This document shows, one piece after another, positions 36,101-44,333 of a stretch of DNA of 64,000 bases. The first letter of the stretch is position 1; every line of letters starts with the position of its first letter. The DNA lies in contig JAUWGS010000006.1 in NCBI GenBank assembly GCA_030606285.1, positions 1-64,000 on the forward strand. The letters run 5' to 3'. A program made the position numbers and the translations under genes. A model generated the notes under the pieces. It was not told the DNA's origin, searched no databases, and was given only the letters and a program-made list of their open reading frames with translations. This DNA is from Planctomycetales bacterium. GTDB taxonomy: Bacteria; 4484-113.

Positions 36101-37144
36101 ATCGAGCCCGAGTGGCACATAATCAGTGTATTTAGCGGGAGTGATTGCGAGTACACATCGCTTGAAGTTGTTAGCGGTTATCCCGCCATCAGCTACTACG
36201 ACTGCGACAACGCTGACCTCAAGTATGTGCGGGCAACGAATGCAAGCGGTGGAAGCTGGGGAATCCCGGTGACCGTTGACGCCCCCGGGTCTGTGGGCAT
36301 GTGGACTTCGCTAGCGGTGGTGGATGGCAATCCCGCCATTAGCTATTGGTACGGCACCAACAGTGATCTGAAGTATGCGCGGGCAATCACGAGTACGGGA
36401 GACAGTGCTTCCGACTGGACGCAGATAGTGACGGTGGATAGCGCCGGGTCTGTGGGGAAGTACACATCGCTTGTTGTCATCAACAGCAAGCCCGCTATCA
36501 GCTACTATGACGAGGACAACGCTAACCTCAAGTATGCGCGGGCGACTACGAGCACGGGAGGGAGTGCTTCCGACTGGACGCAGATATTGACAGTGGATAG
36601 CGACGGGGCTGTGGGCGCATACACCTCCCTGGCAGAAGTCAATGGCAACCCCACTGTTAGCTACTACGACTACGACAACGCTGCCCTCAAGTATGTGCGG
36701 GCAAATGATGCAAGTGGGAGTAGCTGGGGCACACCGCAAACCGTGGATAGCACGGAAGATGTGGGGTTGTACACTTCGCTTGCAGTAGTCAACAGCATTC
36801 CCGCAATAAGCTACCAGGATCACAGCAACCAGAATCTTATGTACGTCCGGGCCACGAACTCCACCGGAAGCAGCTGGGGGAGTCCTGTAATGGTTGACAA
36901 CAACGGAGGTTCTTATACTTCGCTGGCAATTGTGGACGGCAATCCCGCGATCGCTTACTACGACTCCAGCTCCCTTTCCTATATACGTGCAACGAACTTA
37001 ACTGGTTCAAGCTGGGGACCTCCAGAGGCAGTAGACGGTGGAGCCCACCAAGATACCTACTTATCGCTCGCTGTCGTTAACGGCCATCCAGCCATCAGCT
37101 ACATATCCGATAGCATGGACCTCAAGTTCGCCATCTATTACTAA
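33179..37144 (+). CDS. giant modular surface lipoprotein A (Fn3/PKD/PQQ propeller/terminal propeller)
   Basis: 1321 aa from ATG 33179 (GGGGAGGGG upstream). Lipobox LVAC at about residue 30. Residues 60-245 form a domain shared only with the 47.9-kb paralogue (RAYEPGEYTYAVYGQ, VGAADYSAGSWRWFGPF). Then come Fn3 (LSWDTNPDPDVTSYEIYR), a PKD-like domain, eight PQQ-type blades (SSPAIGADGTIYVGS ... LYAINPDG; about residues 470-800), a second PKD, another Fn3, and seven TSLAVVNGNPAISYYD...LKYVRA repeats ending DLKFAIYY. It is probably anchored in the outer membrane facing outward, binding protein or glycan; no enzyme motif seen. Confidence 0.85.
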   Translation: MFQRKATFICAVLLAATLTVTLVLILVACGKHRGQMAQLSLTPTLQQEQDGSEQADGESGEVLPPVMELDELMVGAPKGVRNGSQVVSLGSDYSPELSGTTSDSEYSIEVDGSKLHLRAYEPGEYTYAVYGQHVGEIPKPLQSLLDTETCSYGGEQDDEIPLLYYVGAADYSAGSWRWFGPFRRNDETVYLNTETLKNRFKSPNDNLYLAVLTASGDKAASALPEDGLVGELPFAAGLRNTCQPFEVVGVTIVSLSTDTGSGSGTVPQMVTGLEAGIVASGIMLSWDTNPDPDVTSYEIYRKDAGIEGPPSWLASVGASPTEHIDTSAVTGTTYLYGVQAVNDVGPGGMGYVTVGPPVIQGVTPTSGIEGSQVTFFAIVSGSPPFTYEWNFAGAAPPSYDETPTVTLGAPGKYNASLAVTNEFASDTFDFELTVYEFEPGPGDWWMFGREPTHNRRSPYVGAQTATLKWSYETGGHVLSSPAIGVDGTVYVGSDDSYLYAINPDGALKWQYLTDGAVNSSPAIGADGTIYVGSGDDYLYAINPDGSEKWRYGTGGGVNSSPAIGADGTIYVGSRDFYLYAISDDETKGTLKWRYKTGGCVDSSPAIGADGTVYVGSDDKYLYALKPDGALKWQYQTGGCVRSSPAIGPNGTIYVGSCDYYLYAISDDETKGTLKWRYETERDVRSSSPAIGADGTIYVGSYSFYGYLYAINPDGTRKWRYETYFHVNSSPAIGADGTVYVGNRDRYLYAISDDETKGTLKWRYKTGGCVDSSPAIGADGTVYVGSYDNGLYAFGGSGGSPPTINSVSPTEGLEGTVVEFSAEVTGDGPFTYYWDFDGGANPNTSSQAGPMVTLLSAGIYNASVIVSNAHGNDEYGFELTVNEGPQPPDPPTDLFASDGTYTDRIEITWTASIGATSYKVYRATTQYGTYNLLASPTGTFYDDDPGDTNTYWYKAKAHNDGGDSGYSNADDGHKGIEPEWHIISVFSGSDCEYTSLEVVSGYPAISYYDCDNADLKYVRATNASGGSWGIPVTVDAPGSVGMWTSLAVVDGNPAISYWYGTNSDLKYARAITSTGDSASDWTQIVTVDSAGSVGKYTSLVVINSKPAISYYDEDNANLKYARATTSTGGSASDWTQILTVDSDGAVGAYTSLAEVNGNPTVSYYDYDNAALKYVRANDASGSSWGTPQTVDSTEDVGLYTSLAVVNSIPAISYQDHSNQNLMYVRATNSTGSSWGSPVMVDNNGGSYTSLAIVDGNPAIAYYDSSSLSYIRATNLTGSSWGPPEAVDGGAHQDTYLSLAVVNGHPAISYISDSMDLKFAIYY
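34906..35026 (+). repeat. 121-bp perfect internal duplication, first copy
   Basis: By eye, bases 34906-35026 and 35413-35533 are identical. They span one PQQ blade of lipoprotein A (ISDDETKGT ... IGADGTVYVGS). Other blades are close but not identical, indicating recent duplication or gene conversion within the propeller. Confidence 0.7.
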
Positions 37145-37181
37145 GAAGAAGTAGCGAGTAGCGGGGATGGTGGTTGTTCGT

Positions 37182-37213
37182 CCCGCCGGTCACGCGTGGC
37201 GCGTGATGGCGGG
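37182..37213. terminator. hairpin after giant lipoprotein gene A
   Basis: CCCGCCGGTCACGCG and CGCGTGATGGCGGG pair into a long stem around TGG. No T-run follows, so termination is only possible. The outer CCCGCC/GGCGGG arms resemble other intergenic hairpins at 51491, 52879 and 53143. Confidence 0.4.
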
Positions 37214-37348
37214 CAAATGTTGGACGGTCGGCGGTCTGTAGGACGGCAACTTGTATGCCGCCGTGCTTCATCCTCGAACAAGACGGCGCGGTGCAAGTCA
37301 GCCTAAGGCTGATAAATCCCCGCCTACCGGTTTGTTGTAAGAACGTCC

Positions 37349-38155
37349 TCAATCCAGTGGCTTATAGAGGTGCGGCTTCCTGCAGTTGAAGCAGTAGGGA
37401 GCGTCTGTCGGCAGCGCTGTGCCGCAGGACAGGCACTTGGAGTTCCGGTCGGTAAGCATCAGTTGCAGGTCGGCCTGGAAGTGGTCGGTTTCCTCCGGGG
37501 GCAGTTCCTCGTCTTCGAAGTCCTCAAGCTCAGGCTCATCTTCGTCTTCGTCGAGAATAGTGAATTTGTCGGATGGAATCTCCTCTTCTTCGTCGTCTTC
37601 GAAGCGCGTTGCGGCGTTCCCACCTGAGTTGAGGTCTTTCAGCGAGCGCAAGTGGTAGCTGATGTCTTTCTTGAGCTGCTCGGCTTCCTTTATCTCAGCG
37701 GCGTCCGTTTCCAGTTCGAGGTAACGCTCGATGAAGTTCATCGCCAGCGGGTAGTCTTCCTGCTCGAACAGGAAATGAGCGGCGTACCACAGCGCGTGCA
37801 AATCGTCCGGATCAGCGCGCAGGGCGAACTTGAACGAACGCCACACTTCGCGGTCATGCCCCAGCGCTTCGTATGTAAGGCCAAGGAGGTTCCACACCAA
37901 CGGATCGTCGGCATTGAGCTGCGACGCCTGGTTCAGCAACTCCAGCGCCTTGCGGCTGTCCTCGTTGTCGAATGCCTGTTCACCCTCGGCGACCAACACC
38001 TTGTACTTGTCGAGCGCGGCCTGGTCGTCGACCTGCCCCTCAGGCAGCTCGACCGTTTCTTCCTGCGGCAGCTCGCTGACGAGTTCCACCTTACAGTCGA
38101 TGCAGACTCTGAACCCCTCCCGGTATTCAGCCTTACACTTGGGGCAATAAGGCAT
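37349..38155 (-). CDS. zinc-ribbon and TPR protein
   Basis: 268 aa cytoplasmic protein. The N-terminus is a CxxC zinc ribbon (YCPKCKAEY ... CIDCKVEL). Residues 50-150 hold about three TPR units (RKALELLNQASQLNADDPLVW; HDREVWRSFKFALRADPDD). A very acidic stretch (DDEEEEI; DEDEDEPELEDFEDEE) follows, and a second zinc ribbon closes it (CLSCGTALP ... YCFNCRKP). It probably scaffolds a protein complex; no catalytic motif. TACATT stands 6 nt before the ATG, so it may be leaderless. Confidence 0.78.
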   Translation of the reverse strand: MPYCPKCKAEYREGFRVCIDCKVELVSELPQEETVELPEGQVDDQAALDKYKVLVAEGEQAFDNEDSRKALELLNQASQLNADDPLVWNLLGLTYEALGHDREVWRSFKFALRADPDDLHALWYAAHFLFEQEDYPLAMNFIERYLELETDAAEIKEAEQLKKDISYHLRSLKDLNSGGNAATRFEDDEEEEIPSDKFTILDEDEDEPELEDFEDEELPPEETDHFQADLQLMLTDRNSKCLSCGTALPTDAPYCFNCRKPHLYKPLD

Positions 38156-38218
38156 AAGCGAAATGTAGGCGAAAATCCGCCGCTTGTAAAGACTCTGAGG
38201 GAAGTAACGGGGATTTTT

Positions 38219-39547
38219 CTAACCCCAAAGGCGGGAAAGACCGAGCGCGTCGCGGAAAGTAATCAGCAGGATTAAAGATATGAGTATTACAAAACCCACT
38301 TTGTGCGCCAGCGCTTCTTTGCGCTTGTCAATCCGTATTCCTATCGTGTTTAGAAAGAGAAATAGGATGTGCCCGCCATCGAGCGCCGGTATGGGAAACA
38401 GGTTCAGCACCCCCAGGTTCAGCGTGATGACCATAGTTATCATGATCAAGTAATAAGGCCCCGCGCTGAACGACTGTGAGATGAGTTCCGCTATGCCGAG
38501 CGGGCCGGAAACCATCTTCGCGCCTTCGGCAGTGGCCAGAAGCCTGAGCTGGTACACGAAAGCAATCGTTGTGTAAAAGACGTTGCGCAGCGCTCGTACG
38601 ACCGTTTCCTTAACCGGGAGCTTCTCAAGTTCCATGTGGAAGATGATTCCCAGCGAGGCGAGCGTTGTCCCTTCGGGCACCGTTACCGTCAGGCGTTCTT
38701 CGTCGCGTTCCAGCGTTACCTCTACAGGCTCCAGGGAGCCTTCTCCTTCAGGATCGATGAGGAAGTAAACGTCGGTTCCCAGTAAAACCTCGTTTTCGCC
38801 AACGGCGATAATGCGGTCGCCGGGCTTTATGCCCGAAAGGGCGGCAACGGAGTTCGAGGTAACCAGCGCTGTCAACGGCGTGATCTTGTTCACCTGCATG
38901 TTCATCACGCCCAGGCTCGGCCTGCCTTCGTTGTACGGAACCTGCTCGCCGTCCTCCTCAACCGTGAAAATCCGTGGCACCACTTCGCGCGTCAAGATTT
39001 CGCCGCGCCGGTCGAGGGTGATGGTGACAGGCCGGTTCTGCGCTGAGGCTTCACGTATGCGGTCTGCGAGGGACTGGCTGTCGGTGATGCGCTGCCCGTC
39101 AACTTTCTCGATAATGTCGCCGGCTCTAATATCCATCTCCGCCGCGGGCCCCTCAGTCACCACTCCCCGCACAAGAACCACGGACTTGGGGAACCCGATG
39201 AACGACAGCACGAAGATGAGAACCACGGCAAGCACTATGTTGCCCAGTGAGCCGCCTGCAAGGATAAGGAATCTCAATAACGGGTGCTTGGCCCTGAAGG
39301 AATTTTCTGTCAGCGGGTCGTCCGGCTCCATGCCGGCAATGCGCACGAAGCCGCCGATCGGGAAGGCGCAGATGTGGTAGCGCGTGCCACGCCACTCCGC
39401 CGAGACGAGTGAAGGCCCGAAACCCAGTGCGAAGTCTAAGACGTCAACGCGGGCAAGCTTGGCAAACAGCAGGTGCCCCGCCTCGTGCACGAAAATGACG
39501 AGGCCGAGCACAATCACCACTACAAGAATCAGCAAGACGGTGTGCAT
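38219..39547 (-). CDS. rseP: site-2 intramembrane metalloprotease RseP
   Basis: 442 aa inner-membrane zinc protease. Catalytic HEAGH near residue 21 and the third ligand in LFPIPALDGGHILF near the end. Two PDZ domains lie between (VTEGPAAEMDIRAGDIIEKV; VAALSGIKPGDRIIAVGE). It cleaves anti-sigma factors or signal peptide remnants. A TGTTATAAT box lies at 39601-39609 on the minus strand. dxr and bamA, frequent neighbours elsewhere, are absent here. Confidence 0.93.
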   Translation of the reverse strand: MHTVLLILVVVIVLGLVIFVHEAGHLLFAKLARVDVLDFALGFGPSLVSAEWRGTRYHICAFPIGGFVRIAGMEPDDPLTENSFRAKHPLLRFLILAGGSLGNIVLAVVLIFVLSFIGFPKSVVLVRGVVTEGPAAEMDIRAGDIIEKVDGQRITDSQSLADRIREASAQNRPVTITLDRRGEILTREVVPRIFTVEEDGEQVPYNEGRPSLGVMNMQVNKITPLTALVTSNSVAALSGIKPGDRIIAVGENEVLLGTDVYFLIDPEGEGSLEPVEVTLERDEERLTVTVPEGTTLASLGIIFHMELEKLPVKETVVRALRNVFYTTIAFVYQLRLLATAEGAKMVSGPLGIAELISQSFSAGPYYLIMITMVITLNLGVLNLFPIPALDGGHILFLFLNTIGIRIDKRKEALAHKVGFVILISLILLITFRDALGLSRLWG

Positions 39548-39638
39548 CTTGACGACCTGCTCTCGCGGAGCACTTCTTTGCTTGCCCCACGCGCTTTTGC
39601 ATTATAACAGGGGTTGCAGGTGCTGCAGCCTGAAAGGG

Positions 39639-40655
39639 TTACCCTTCTTCCTTGTATGACCGGGACATCAGCTCGGCGATGGCGTCCTGGGGCGGCTTGC
39701 CCTCGTAGATGACCGCGTGTACCTGGCGGGTTATCGGCAAGTCGAGCTCCGGATGCTGCTCTTCCACAAACTGCATCAGCGCCTTGACCGTGCGCACGCC
39801 TTCCGCCACCATCTTGGTCTCGCCCTCAACTTCGGTAAGGCTCATCCCTTTGGCAAACTCCATGCCAGCACAGAAGTTGCGGCTGTCCTCGGAAAACGCG
39901 GTTGCGATGATGTCGCCAAAGCCCGCAAGACCGTACAGCGTGTGCGGGTCGCCGCCGAAGACGGGCAGCACGCGCCGCATCTCCACCACGCCCCGCGTCA
40001 GCAACACGCCGCGGGTGTTCAGCCCTAGGCCCAGGCCCGTGGCGATGCCCGATGCCACCGCCAGGATGTTCTTCAGCGCGCCGCAAACCTCGACGCCCAC
40101 CGGATCCTGGTTCGTGTATAACCGAAGCCCCGGTGTGGAAAGCTCACGCTGGAGACGCGCCGAAATTTCGGTATCGGCGCAGGCGACGACCGACGCCGTA
40201 GGCTGGCCGCGCATTACCTCAACGCTCAGATTGGGCCCGCAAAACTGCACCCAGGTGGGCGCAATATTGGCGAACTCGCGCTGCGCGAAGGCGCTGACGA
40301 GCTCCGTCGGCTCAAACAGTATCCCCTTCACTACGGATACGAACGGTATGCCTTCGGGAAGCTGCGCCGATTGCAGCGCCGCGCCTAGCTGCGGGATGAG
40401 TTCACGCAGGAACTTCGACGGTACTGCGAGGAACACGGCTTCCGCTCCGCTGAGTGCTGCGCCCAGTTCGCCGTGCGCCCGCATTGCAGGATGCAGGCCG
40501 AACTGTGAGTTGAACAGGCAGTTCCTATTCTCGCTGTTGATGCTCTCCACGACTTCCGGCTCGCGCGCCCACAGGTGGACTTCATGGCCGACGGATGACC
40601 AGAGGTGCGCCAGGGTTGTGCCAAACGATCCCGCTCCGACAATGGCGATTCTCAT
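39639..40655 (-). CDS. gpsA: glycerol-3-phosphate dehydrogenase [NAD(P)+]
   Basis: 338 aa. The Rossmann motif IAIVGAGSFGTTLAHLW is at the very start from ATG 40655. Active-site signatures GPNLSVEVMRGQPTA, CGALKNILAVASG and GFGDIIATAFSEDSRN are present. It makes sn-glycerol-3-phosphate from DHAP for phospholipid synthesis. The start overlaps the stop of the aminotransferase gene (ATGA), so translation is coupled; the extension to 40739 is an overlap frame. Confidence 0.95.
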   Translation of the reverse strand: MRIAIVGAGSFGTTLAHLWSSVGHEVHLWAREPEVVESINSENRNCLFNSQFGLHPAMRAHGELGAALSGAEAVFLAVPSKFLRELIPQLGAALQSAQLPEGIPFVSVVKGILFEPTELVSAFAQREFANIAPTWVQFCGPNLSVEVMRGQPTASVVACADTEISARLQRELSTPGLRLYTNQDPVGVEVCGALKNILAVASGIATGLGLGLNTRGVLLTRGVVEMRRVLPVFGGDPHTLYGLAGFGDIIATAFSEDSRNFCAGMEFAKGMSLTEVEGETKMVAEGVRTVKALMQFVEEQHPELDLPITRQVHAVIYEGKPPQDAIAELMSRSYKEEG

Positions 40656-41767
40656 AATGTTCTCTCCAGGGCTTTGCGAAGCGCGCTCACGACTTGCTCC
40701 TGCTCGTTCGCGGTAAGCCCGGGGAAGATTGGCAAACACAGGACTTCGCGTGCCGCCCGCTCCGCTTCGGGAAACGACCCTTCAGCGTGTCCCAGATGCG
40801 ACAGCGCTTTGCACAGATGCAGCGGAGTAGGGTAGTGCACCATTGCGCCGATACCGGCATCATTAAGCCGCTGCTGTACTTCGTCGCGATTCGGCACGCG
40901 TATAGTGTACTGATGGTACGTGTGCTCACAGCCGGGTTTGACCGGCGGAGTGATTACACCAGGCATGTCCGCGAGAAGCTCGTTGTACCGGGCTGCCAGC
41001 GCGCGCCGTTCCTCGTTCCACCTCTGGACGTGCTTCAGCTTGATATTGAGGAATGCCGCCTGTAGTTCGTCCATCCGCGAGTTCATTCCGCGCGTGTCGT
41101 GCTGGTAACGTCCCGACTGCCCGTGGTTGCGCAGCATGCGTACGGCTTCCGCGAGGTTGTCGTAGCGTGTGACGAACGCTCCGGCGTCGCCCAATGCACC
41201 CACGTTCTTCGTCGGGTAGAACGAAAGCGCCGCCATATCCCCGAACACGCCCACCGTCCTGCCGTCTGCTTTAGCGCCAATAGCTTGAGCGCAGTCCTCA
41301 AACACCATTACGCCGCTTTCCTGCCCCACCAGCTTCACGATGCGCTGCATATCACAGGGATGGCCGTAAAGGTGAACCGGTATCACCACGCGGCTCTTGA
41401 GAGTGAAGGCGCGCTCCAGCAGCTCAGGATTCATGCAGAAGCTCTCCGCGTCAATATCCACGAACACCGGCTTTGCGCCCAGAGCGAGAATGCACTCCAC
41501 CGTGGCGAAGAAGGTAAACGGCGCGGTGATAACCTCGTGTTCCGGGCCGACTCCCGCAGCCATAAGGCCCAGCAGCAGCGCGTCCGTTCCGGAGTTGACC
41601 GCTACCGCGTGCTCAACCTCATGCATTTTGGCAAGCGTGCGCTCCAGCGCCGCGTTTTCGTCTCCGGACACGTATCGCCCGGATGAAATTACGCGCGCGG
41701 CGGCTTCCTTCAGCTCGTTTTCCATGCCTGTGTGCACACGGGTCAGATCAAGCGGCGGGACTCGCAT
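40652..41767 (-). CDS. DegT/DnrJ/EryC1 family PLP aminotransferase
   Basis: 371 aa. Family motifs: VNSGTDALLLGLMAAG, VIPVHLYGHPCDM, VFEDCAQAIGAKA, the PLP-lysine loop SFYPTKNVGALGDAG, and RNHGQSGRYQHDTRGMNSRM. It transaminates nucleotide-linked keto-sugars for surface polysaccharides; no other sugar gene is adjacent. A TGATACAAT box (complement of 41774-41782) ends 6 nt before the ATG and no ribosome site is present, so the message is probably leaderless. Confidence 0.92.
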   Translation of the reverse strand: MRVPPLDLTRVHTGMENELKEAAARVISSGRYVSGDENAALERTLAKMHEVEHAVAVNSGTDALLLGLMAAGVGPEHEVITAPFTFFATVECILALGAKPVFVDIDAESFCMNPELLERAFTLKSRVVIPVHLYGHPCDMQRIVKLVGQESGVMVFEDCAQAIGAKADGRTVGVFGDMAALSFYPTKNVGALGDAGAFVTRYDNLAEAVRMLRNHGQSGRYQHDTRGMNSRMDELQAAFLNIKLKHVQRWNEERRALAARYNELLADMPGVITPPVKPGCEHTYHQYTIRVPNRDEVQQRLNDAGIGAMVHYPTPLHLCKALSHLGHAEGSFPEAERAAREVLCLPIFPGLTANEQEQVVSALRKALERTL

Positions 41768-41773
41768 GAGATG

Positions 41774-41782
41774 ATTGTATCA
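41774..41782 (-). promoter_or_regulatory. extended -10 for a leaderless aminotransferase message
   Basis: TGATACAAT, then CATCTC, then ATG. The transcription start would fall on or next to the start codon. Confidence 0.55.
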
Positions 41783-41932
41783 AAGCGAGTGTTCTGTGCG
41801 GGCGTGCGCCCCGCGGTGGGCACTTCGGGGCGCCAATGCGGTCGGCCTGGAACTATCCTACAGCCTGCCGCATCCTCTGATTTAACGCCGCTCGCCATAG
41901 CGCGGCGGCTTAGGTGCAGTGCGGGAGGTCTA

Positions 41933-41941
41933 TGATATAAT
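41933..41941 (+). promoter_or_regulatory. extended -10 promoter
   Basis: TGATATAAT, 27 bp before the ATG at 41969, with GAAGGAGG between. Divergent from the aminotransferase promoter. Confidence 0.6.
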
Positions 41942-41968
41942 CGCACGCGCCAGAGAAGGAGGTTTCAA

Positions 41969-43255
41969 ATGAGGAATTCCGTCTATCTTTTCATCGGTTT
42001 AATGCTGTTTGCATGTCTTACCGTTTTGCCGCGCCCTGCGCTTGCCGAAGAGGACCATTTCGAAGGCGCGGCCGTCAAGTGGTACTCGAAGAGCTATGAC
42101 CACATAGACATCGCTCACTATGTGAACAAGGCGAGGGACATCTTCTTCACCGAGGAGTTCAAGGCCAAGCACCCGATGGCAGCCATGTTCGAGGGCATTT
42201 TCGAGGTCGCAGGGCATTTTTCCATCGACGCTTACGAGTGCGAGGGGTACACGGCTCACGGCAAGTGCTGGTCGAAGGAAACCCTGTGGTTCAACGAGGA
42301 CTATCCTGATTCCTTCGTCTACCGCTGGTACAGTGTGCCCAACTACGACTTCAAAATCGACTCGTTCCTGACAGAAGACGATTACGTGTTTCTGATGGCT
42401 CTAACGGGCATTAAAGAGAAATCCGGCATATTCGTCGATTACATGCGCGATGTCGGGGAATTTGTCGCTGAAATGGAAGGTCGAGACTCGGATATCCCGA
42501 TGGCTCTTGGCTTCCTGCAGATGTTCGAGTTCAACCAGGAGCTTCTGGACTCGCTCGGTAACGAGCTGGATATCGTGTTCTTTGACGTTCCGGACATCAC
42601 GCAAGAGCCGGAAGAATGCACCCCGGATTTCCTCAATGCAGCCGTTATGGTACCGGTTGCGGATTACACGGGGGCGAAGAAGCTGGTTAGTATGGCCGGT
42701 GGAATGCTGGGCCTCGATACCGAGAATCCCGGCTTCGACACCGTGGAATGGGACTTCTACCCGATTGAGGACACCACTGCGGCCATTGGCCTCAGCTCGG
42801 AATGGCTTGTTGTCTGCACGGATTACAAGAAGTTCGCGGAATTCGCACGCGGCGTTCCCAACAAGATGCACGAGGACTTCCCCTGCGGCAGCATGTACCT
42901 GGGCATCAATGTTGACCGCCTTTACGACGAACTGGGGATGCCGGTTCTAACGATGCTCAAGGCCGAGAACCCGCGGCTTGCGATTAAGGAGATAGGCTAC
43001 TTCTTCGACGTATATCCGGAGGCCGATCTGGGCCGCATAAGCGTCCTCCAGACCAACTGGCACAACCACGTCGTATTCGAGACGGAGATGGACGACGACG
43101 TGATGAATTTCCTGAGCTTTGCGCTGTGCATCGGGCTCGAGCACTTCACAATGATGAAGATGGACGACTTTGGCAAGGCCAAAGCCCATATGAAGAAGAA
43201 GGACAAAGGCCGCGCGAAGAAGGGCGGATTCGGTGACGGGCCAGCCTCGTTCTAG
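41969..43255 (+). CDS. exported protein of unknown function
   Basis: 428 aa. A signal peptide (VYLFIGLMLFACLTVL ... ALA) leads to a soluble acidic protein with no membrane segment. Recurrent layout of long helices and strands (AAVMVPVADYTGAKKLVSMA; TTAAIGLSSEWLVVCTDYKK) resembles DUF3352-type proteins, but the match is weak. A Lys/Gly-rich tail (AKAHMKKKDKGRAKKG) ends it. Strong ribosome site GAAGGAGG. It is monocistronic, with a hairpin terminator at 43291. No function can be assigned. Confidence 0.7.
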   Translation: MRNSVYLFIGLMLFACLTVLPRPALAEEDHFEGAAVKWYSKSYDHIDIAHYVNKARDIFFTEEFKAKHPMAAMFEGIFEVAGHFSIDAYECEGYTAHGKCWSKETLWFNEDYPDSFVYRWYSVPNYDFKIDSFLTEDDYVFLMALTGIKEKSGIFVDYMRDVGEFVAEMEGRDSDIPMALGFLQMFEFNQELLDSLGNELDIVFFDVPDITQEPEECTPDFLNAAVMVPVADYTGAKKLVSMAGGMLGLDTENPGFDTVEWDFYPIEDTTAAIGLSSEWLVVCTDYKKFAEFARGVPNKMHEDFPCGSMYLGINVDRLYDELGMPVLTMLKAENPRLAIKEIGYFFDVYPEADLGRISVLQTNWHNHVVFETEMDDDVMNFLSFALCIGLEHFTMMKMDDFGKAKAHMKKKDKGRAKKGGFGDGPASF

Positions 43256-43290
43256 CCGCAGTAGAGGCTTATAGCCGGGAATACTTGCAG

Positions 43291-43310
43291 GAGGGCCCTG
43301 CGGGGCCCTC
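43291..43310 (+). terminator. hairpin terminator
   Basis: Perfect 8-bp stem GAGGGCCC/GGGCCCTC around TGCG, followed by TTGCGCATT. The T-run is poor, so its efficiency is uncertain. Confidence 0.55.
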
Positions 43311-43395
43311 TTGCGCATTAGTGTGAGATGTGGCGTGCGGCGGGGCCGGGTTTCCCTGTGGCGGCAGCCCGGGGTTGCCGGGCGAGGGCAGCGGA

Positions 43396-43424
43396 TTGTC
43401 CACTCCGGCGGCGCTTGGTATAAT
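43396..43424 (+). promoter_or_regulatory. tRNA-Ser promoter
   Basis: TTGTCC (43396-43401), a 17-bp spacer and TATAAT (43419-43424), which is also an extended TGG-TATAAT. Transcription should begin right at the tRNA 5' end. Confidence 0.75.
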
Positions 43425-43433
43425 ACAGGGCGC

Positions 43434-43523
43434 GGAGAGATGGCCGAGTGGACGAAGGCGGTTGCCTGCTAAGCAATTGTGCGGTGATCAGCTGCACCGT
43501 GGGTTCGAATCCCACTCTCTCCG
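43434..43523 (+). tRNA. tRNA-Ser(GCU)
   Basis: 90 nt. Acceptor stem GGAGAGA/TCTCTCC closes with G as discriminator. The anticodon loop CTGCTAA gives anticodon GCT, the long variable arm is typical of Ser, and the T-arm reads GTGGGTTCGAATCCCAC. CCA is not encoded. Confidence 0.95.
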
Positions 43524-43607
43524 CTTAAATCACGGTAGCCAGTCCTGCGCGACCTGGATCATCATCTCCCCTAGAATCCAGCGTTCCTCGCTGCACGTAC
43601 GATTCGT

Positions 43608-43613
43608 TATAAT
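43608..43613 (+). promoter_or_regulatory. -10 box directly before a GTG start
   Basis: TATAAT, 8 nt before GTG 43622; no room for a normal ribosome site, so a leaderless message is likely. Confidence 0.45.
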
Positions 43614-43621
43614 CGGGAGCG

Positions 43622-44257
43622 GTGATTGCGAGAGACTCAGATAAGGTGCCGGAATCGCTCCCCAATGAGTACTTGCAGAAACTGCGCGGGCTTGAAGAGC
43701 ACTATCTCGCCCACGACGACCCCATCCGGCAGTCGGGCTTTTCCGGCGGCGAAGAGCGCTGGAAGAAAGAGCGCGGAATCATCCTGGATGCGGTGGACGA
43801 GGATGGGAGCTTCCTCGATATCGGCTGCGCCAACGGCTACCTGATGGAATGTCTTGTTGAGTGGGCAAAGCTTAAGGGCGTCACGTTGACACCATATGGA
43901 GTGGATTTGGGCGCGCGCCTGATCGAGCTGGCGAAGCGGCGCTTCCCACAATATGCGTCGCACTTCTGGGTGGCAAACGCCTGGGATTGGCGGCCACCGT
44001 GCAAATTCCGCTACGTCTACGCTCTTCATGACTGTGTTCCTAAGGACTATCTGCATCACTGGGTCAGAAGACTGCTTGCGCATTACGTCGAAGGCAGCGG
44101 CACGCTCATAGTTGGCGCCTACGGTAGTTATTCGGAAAACCAGCCGGCGCGGGATATAGCGGGAGAACTCAGCGCTCACGGCTTCACCGTTTCCGGTTCT
44201 GCATCCAGCGGAGAACTCCCCGTTTCAACAGTCGCGTGGGTCAAGATAAGAGAGTAG
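43622..44257 (+). CDS. class I SAM-dependent methyltransferase
   Basis: 211 aa. The SAM-binding loop FLDIGCANGYLMECL lies at about residue 66, followed by the acidic strand end TPYGVDLG and FWVANAWDW. The substrate cannot be inferred. It starts at GTG 43622 and seems to be transcribed as a leaderless message from the TATAAT at 43608. Confidence 0.82.
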   Translation: MIARDSDKVPESLPNEYLQKLRGLEEHYLAHDDPIRQSGFSGGEERWKKERGIILDAVDEDGSFLDIGCANGYLMECLVEWAKLKGVTLTPYGVDLGARLIELAKRRFPQYASHFWVANAWDWRPPCKFRYVYALHDCVPKDYLHHWVRRLLAHYVEGSGTLIVGAYGSYSENQPARDIAGELSAHGFTVSGSASSGELPVSTVAWVKIRE

Positions 44258-44333
44258 GCGGGGACTATCCGCCAGCAAATGCTCCTTTGTCATGCCCAAC
44301 CGAACACATTGAGCTTTCGCGCGTCAAACGTGC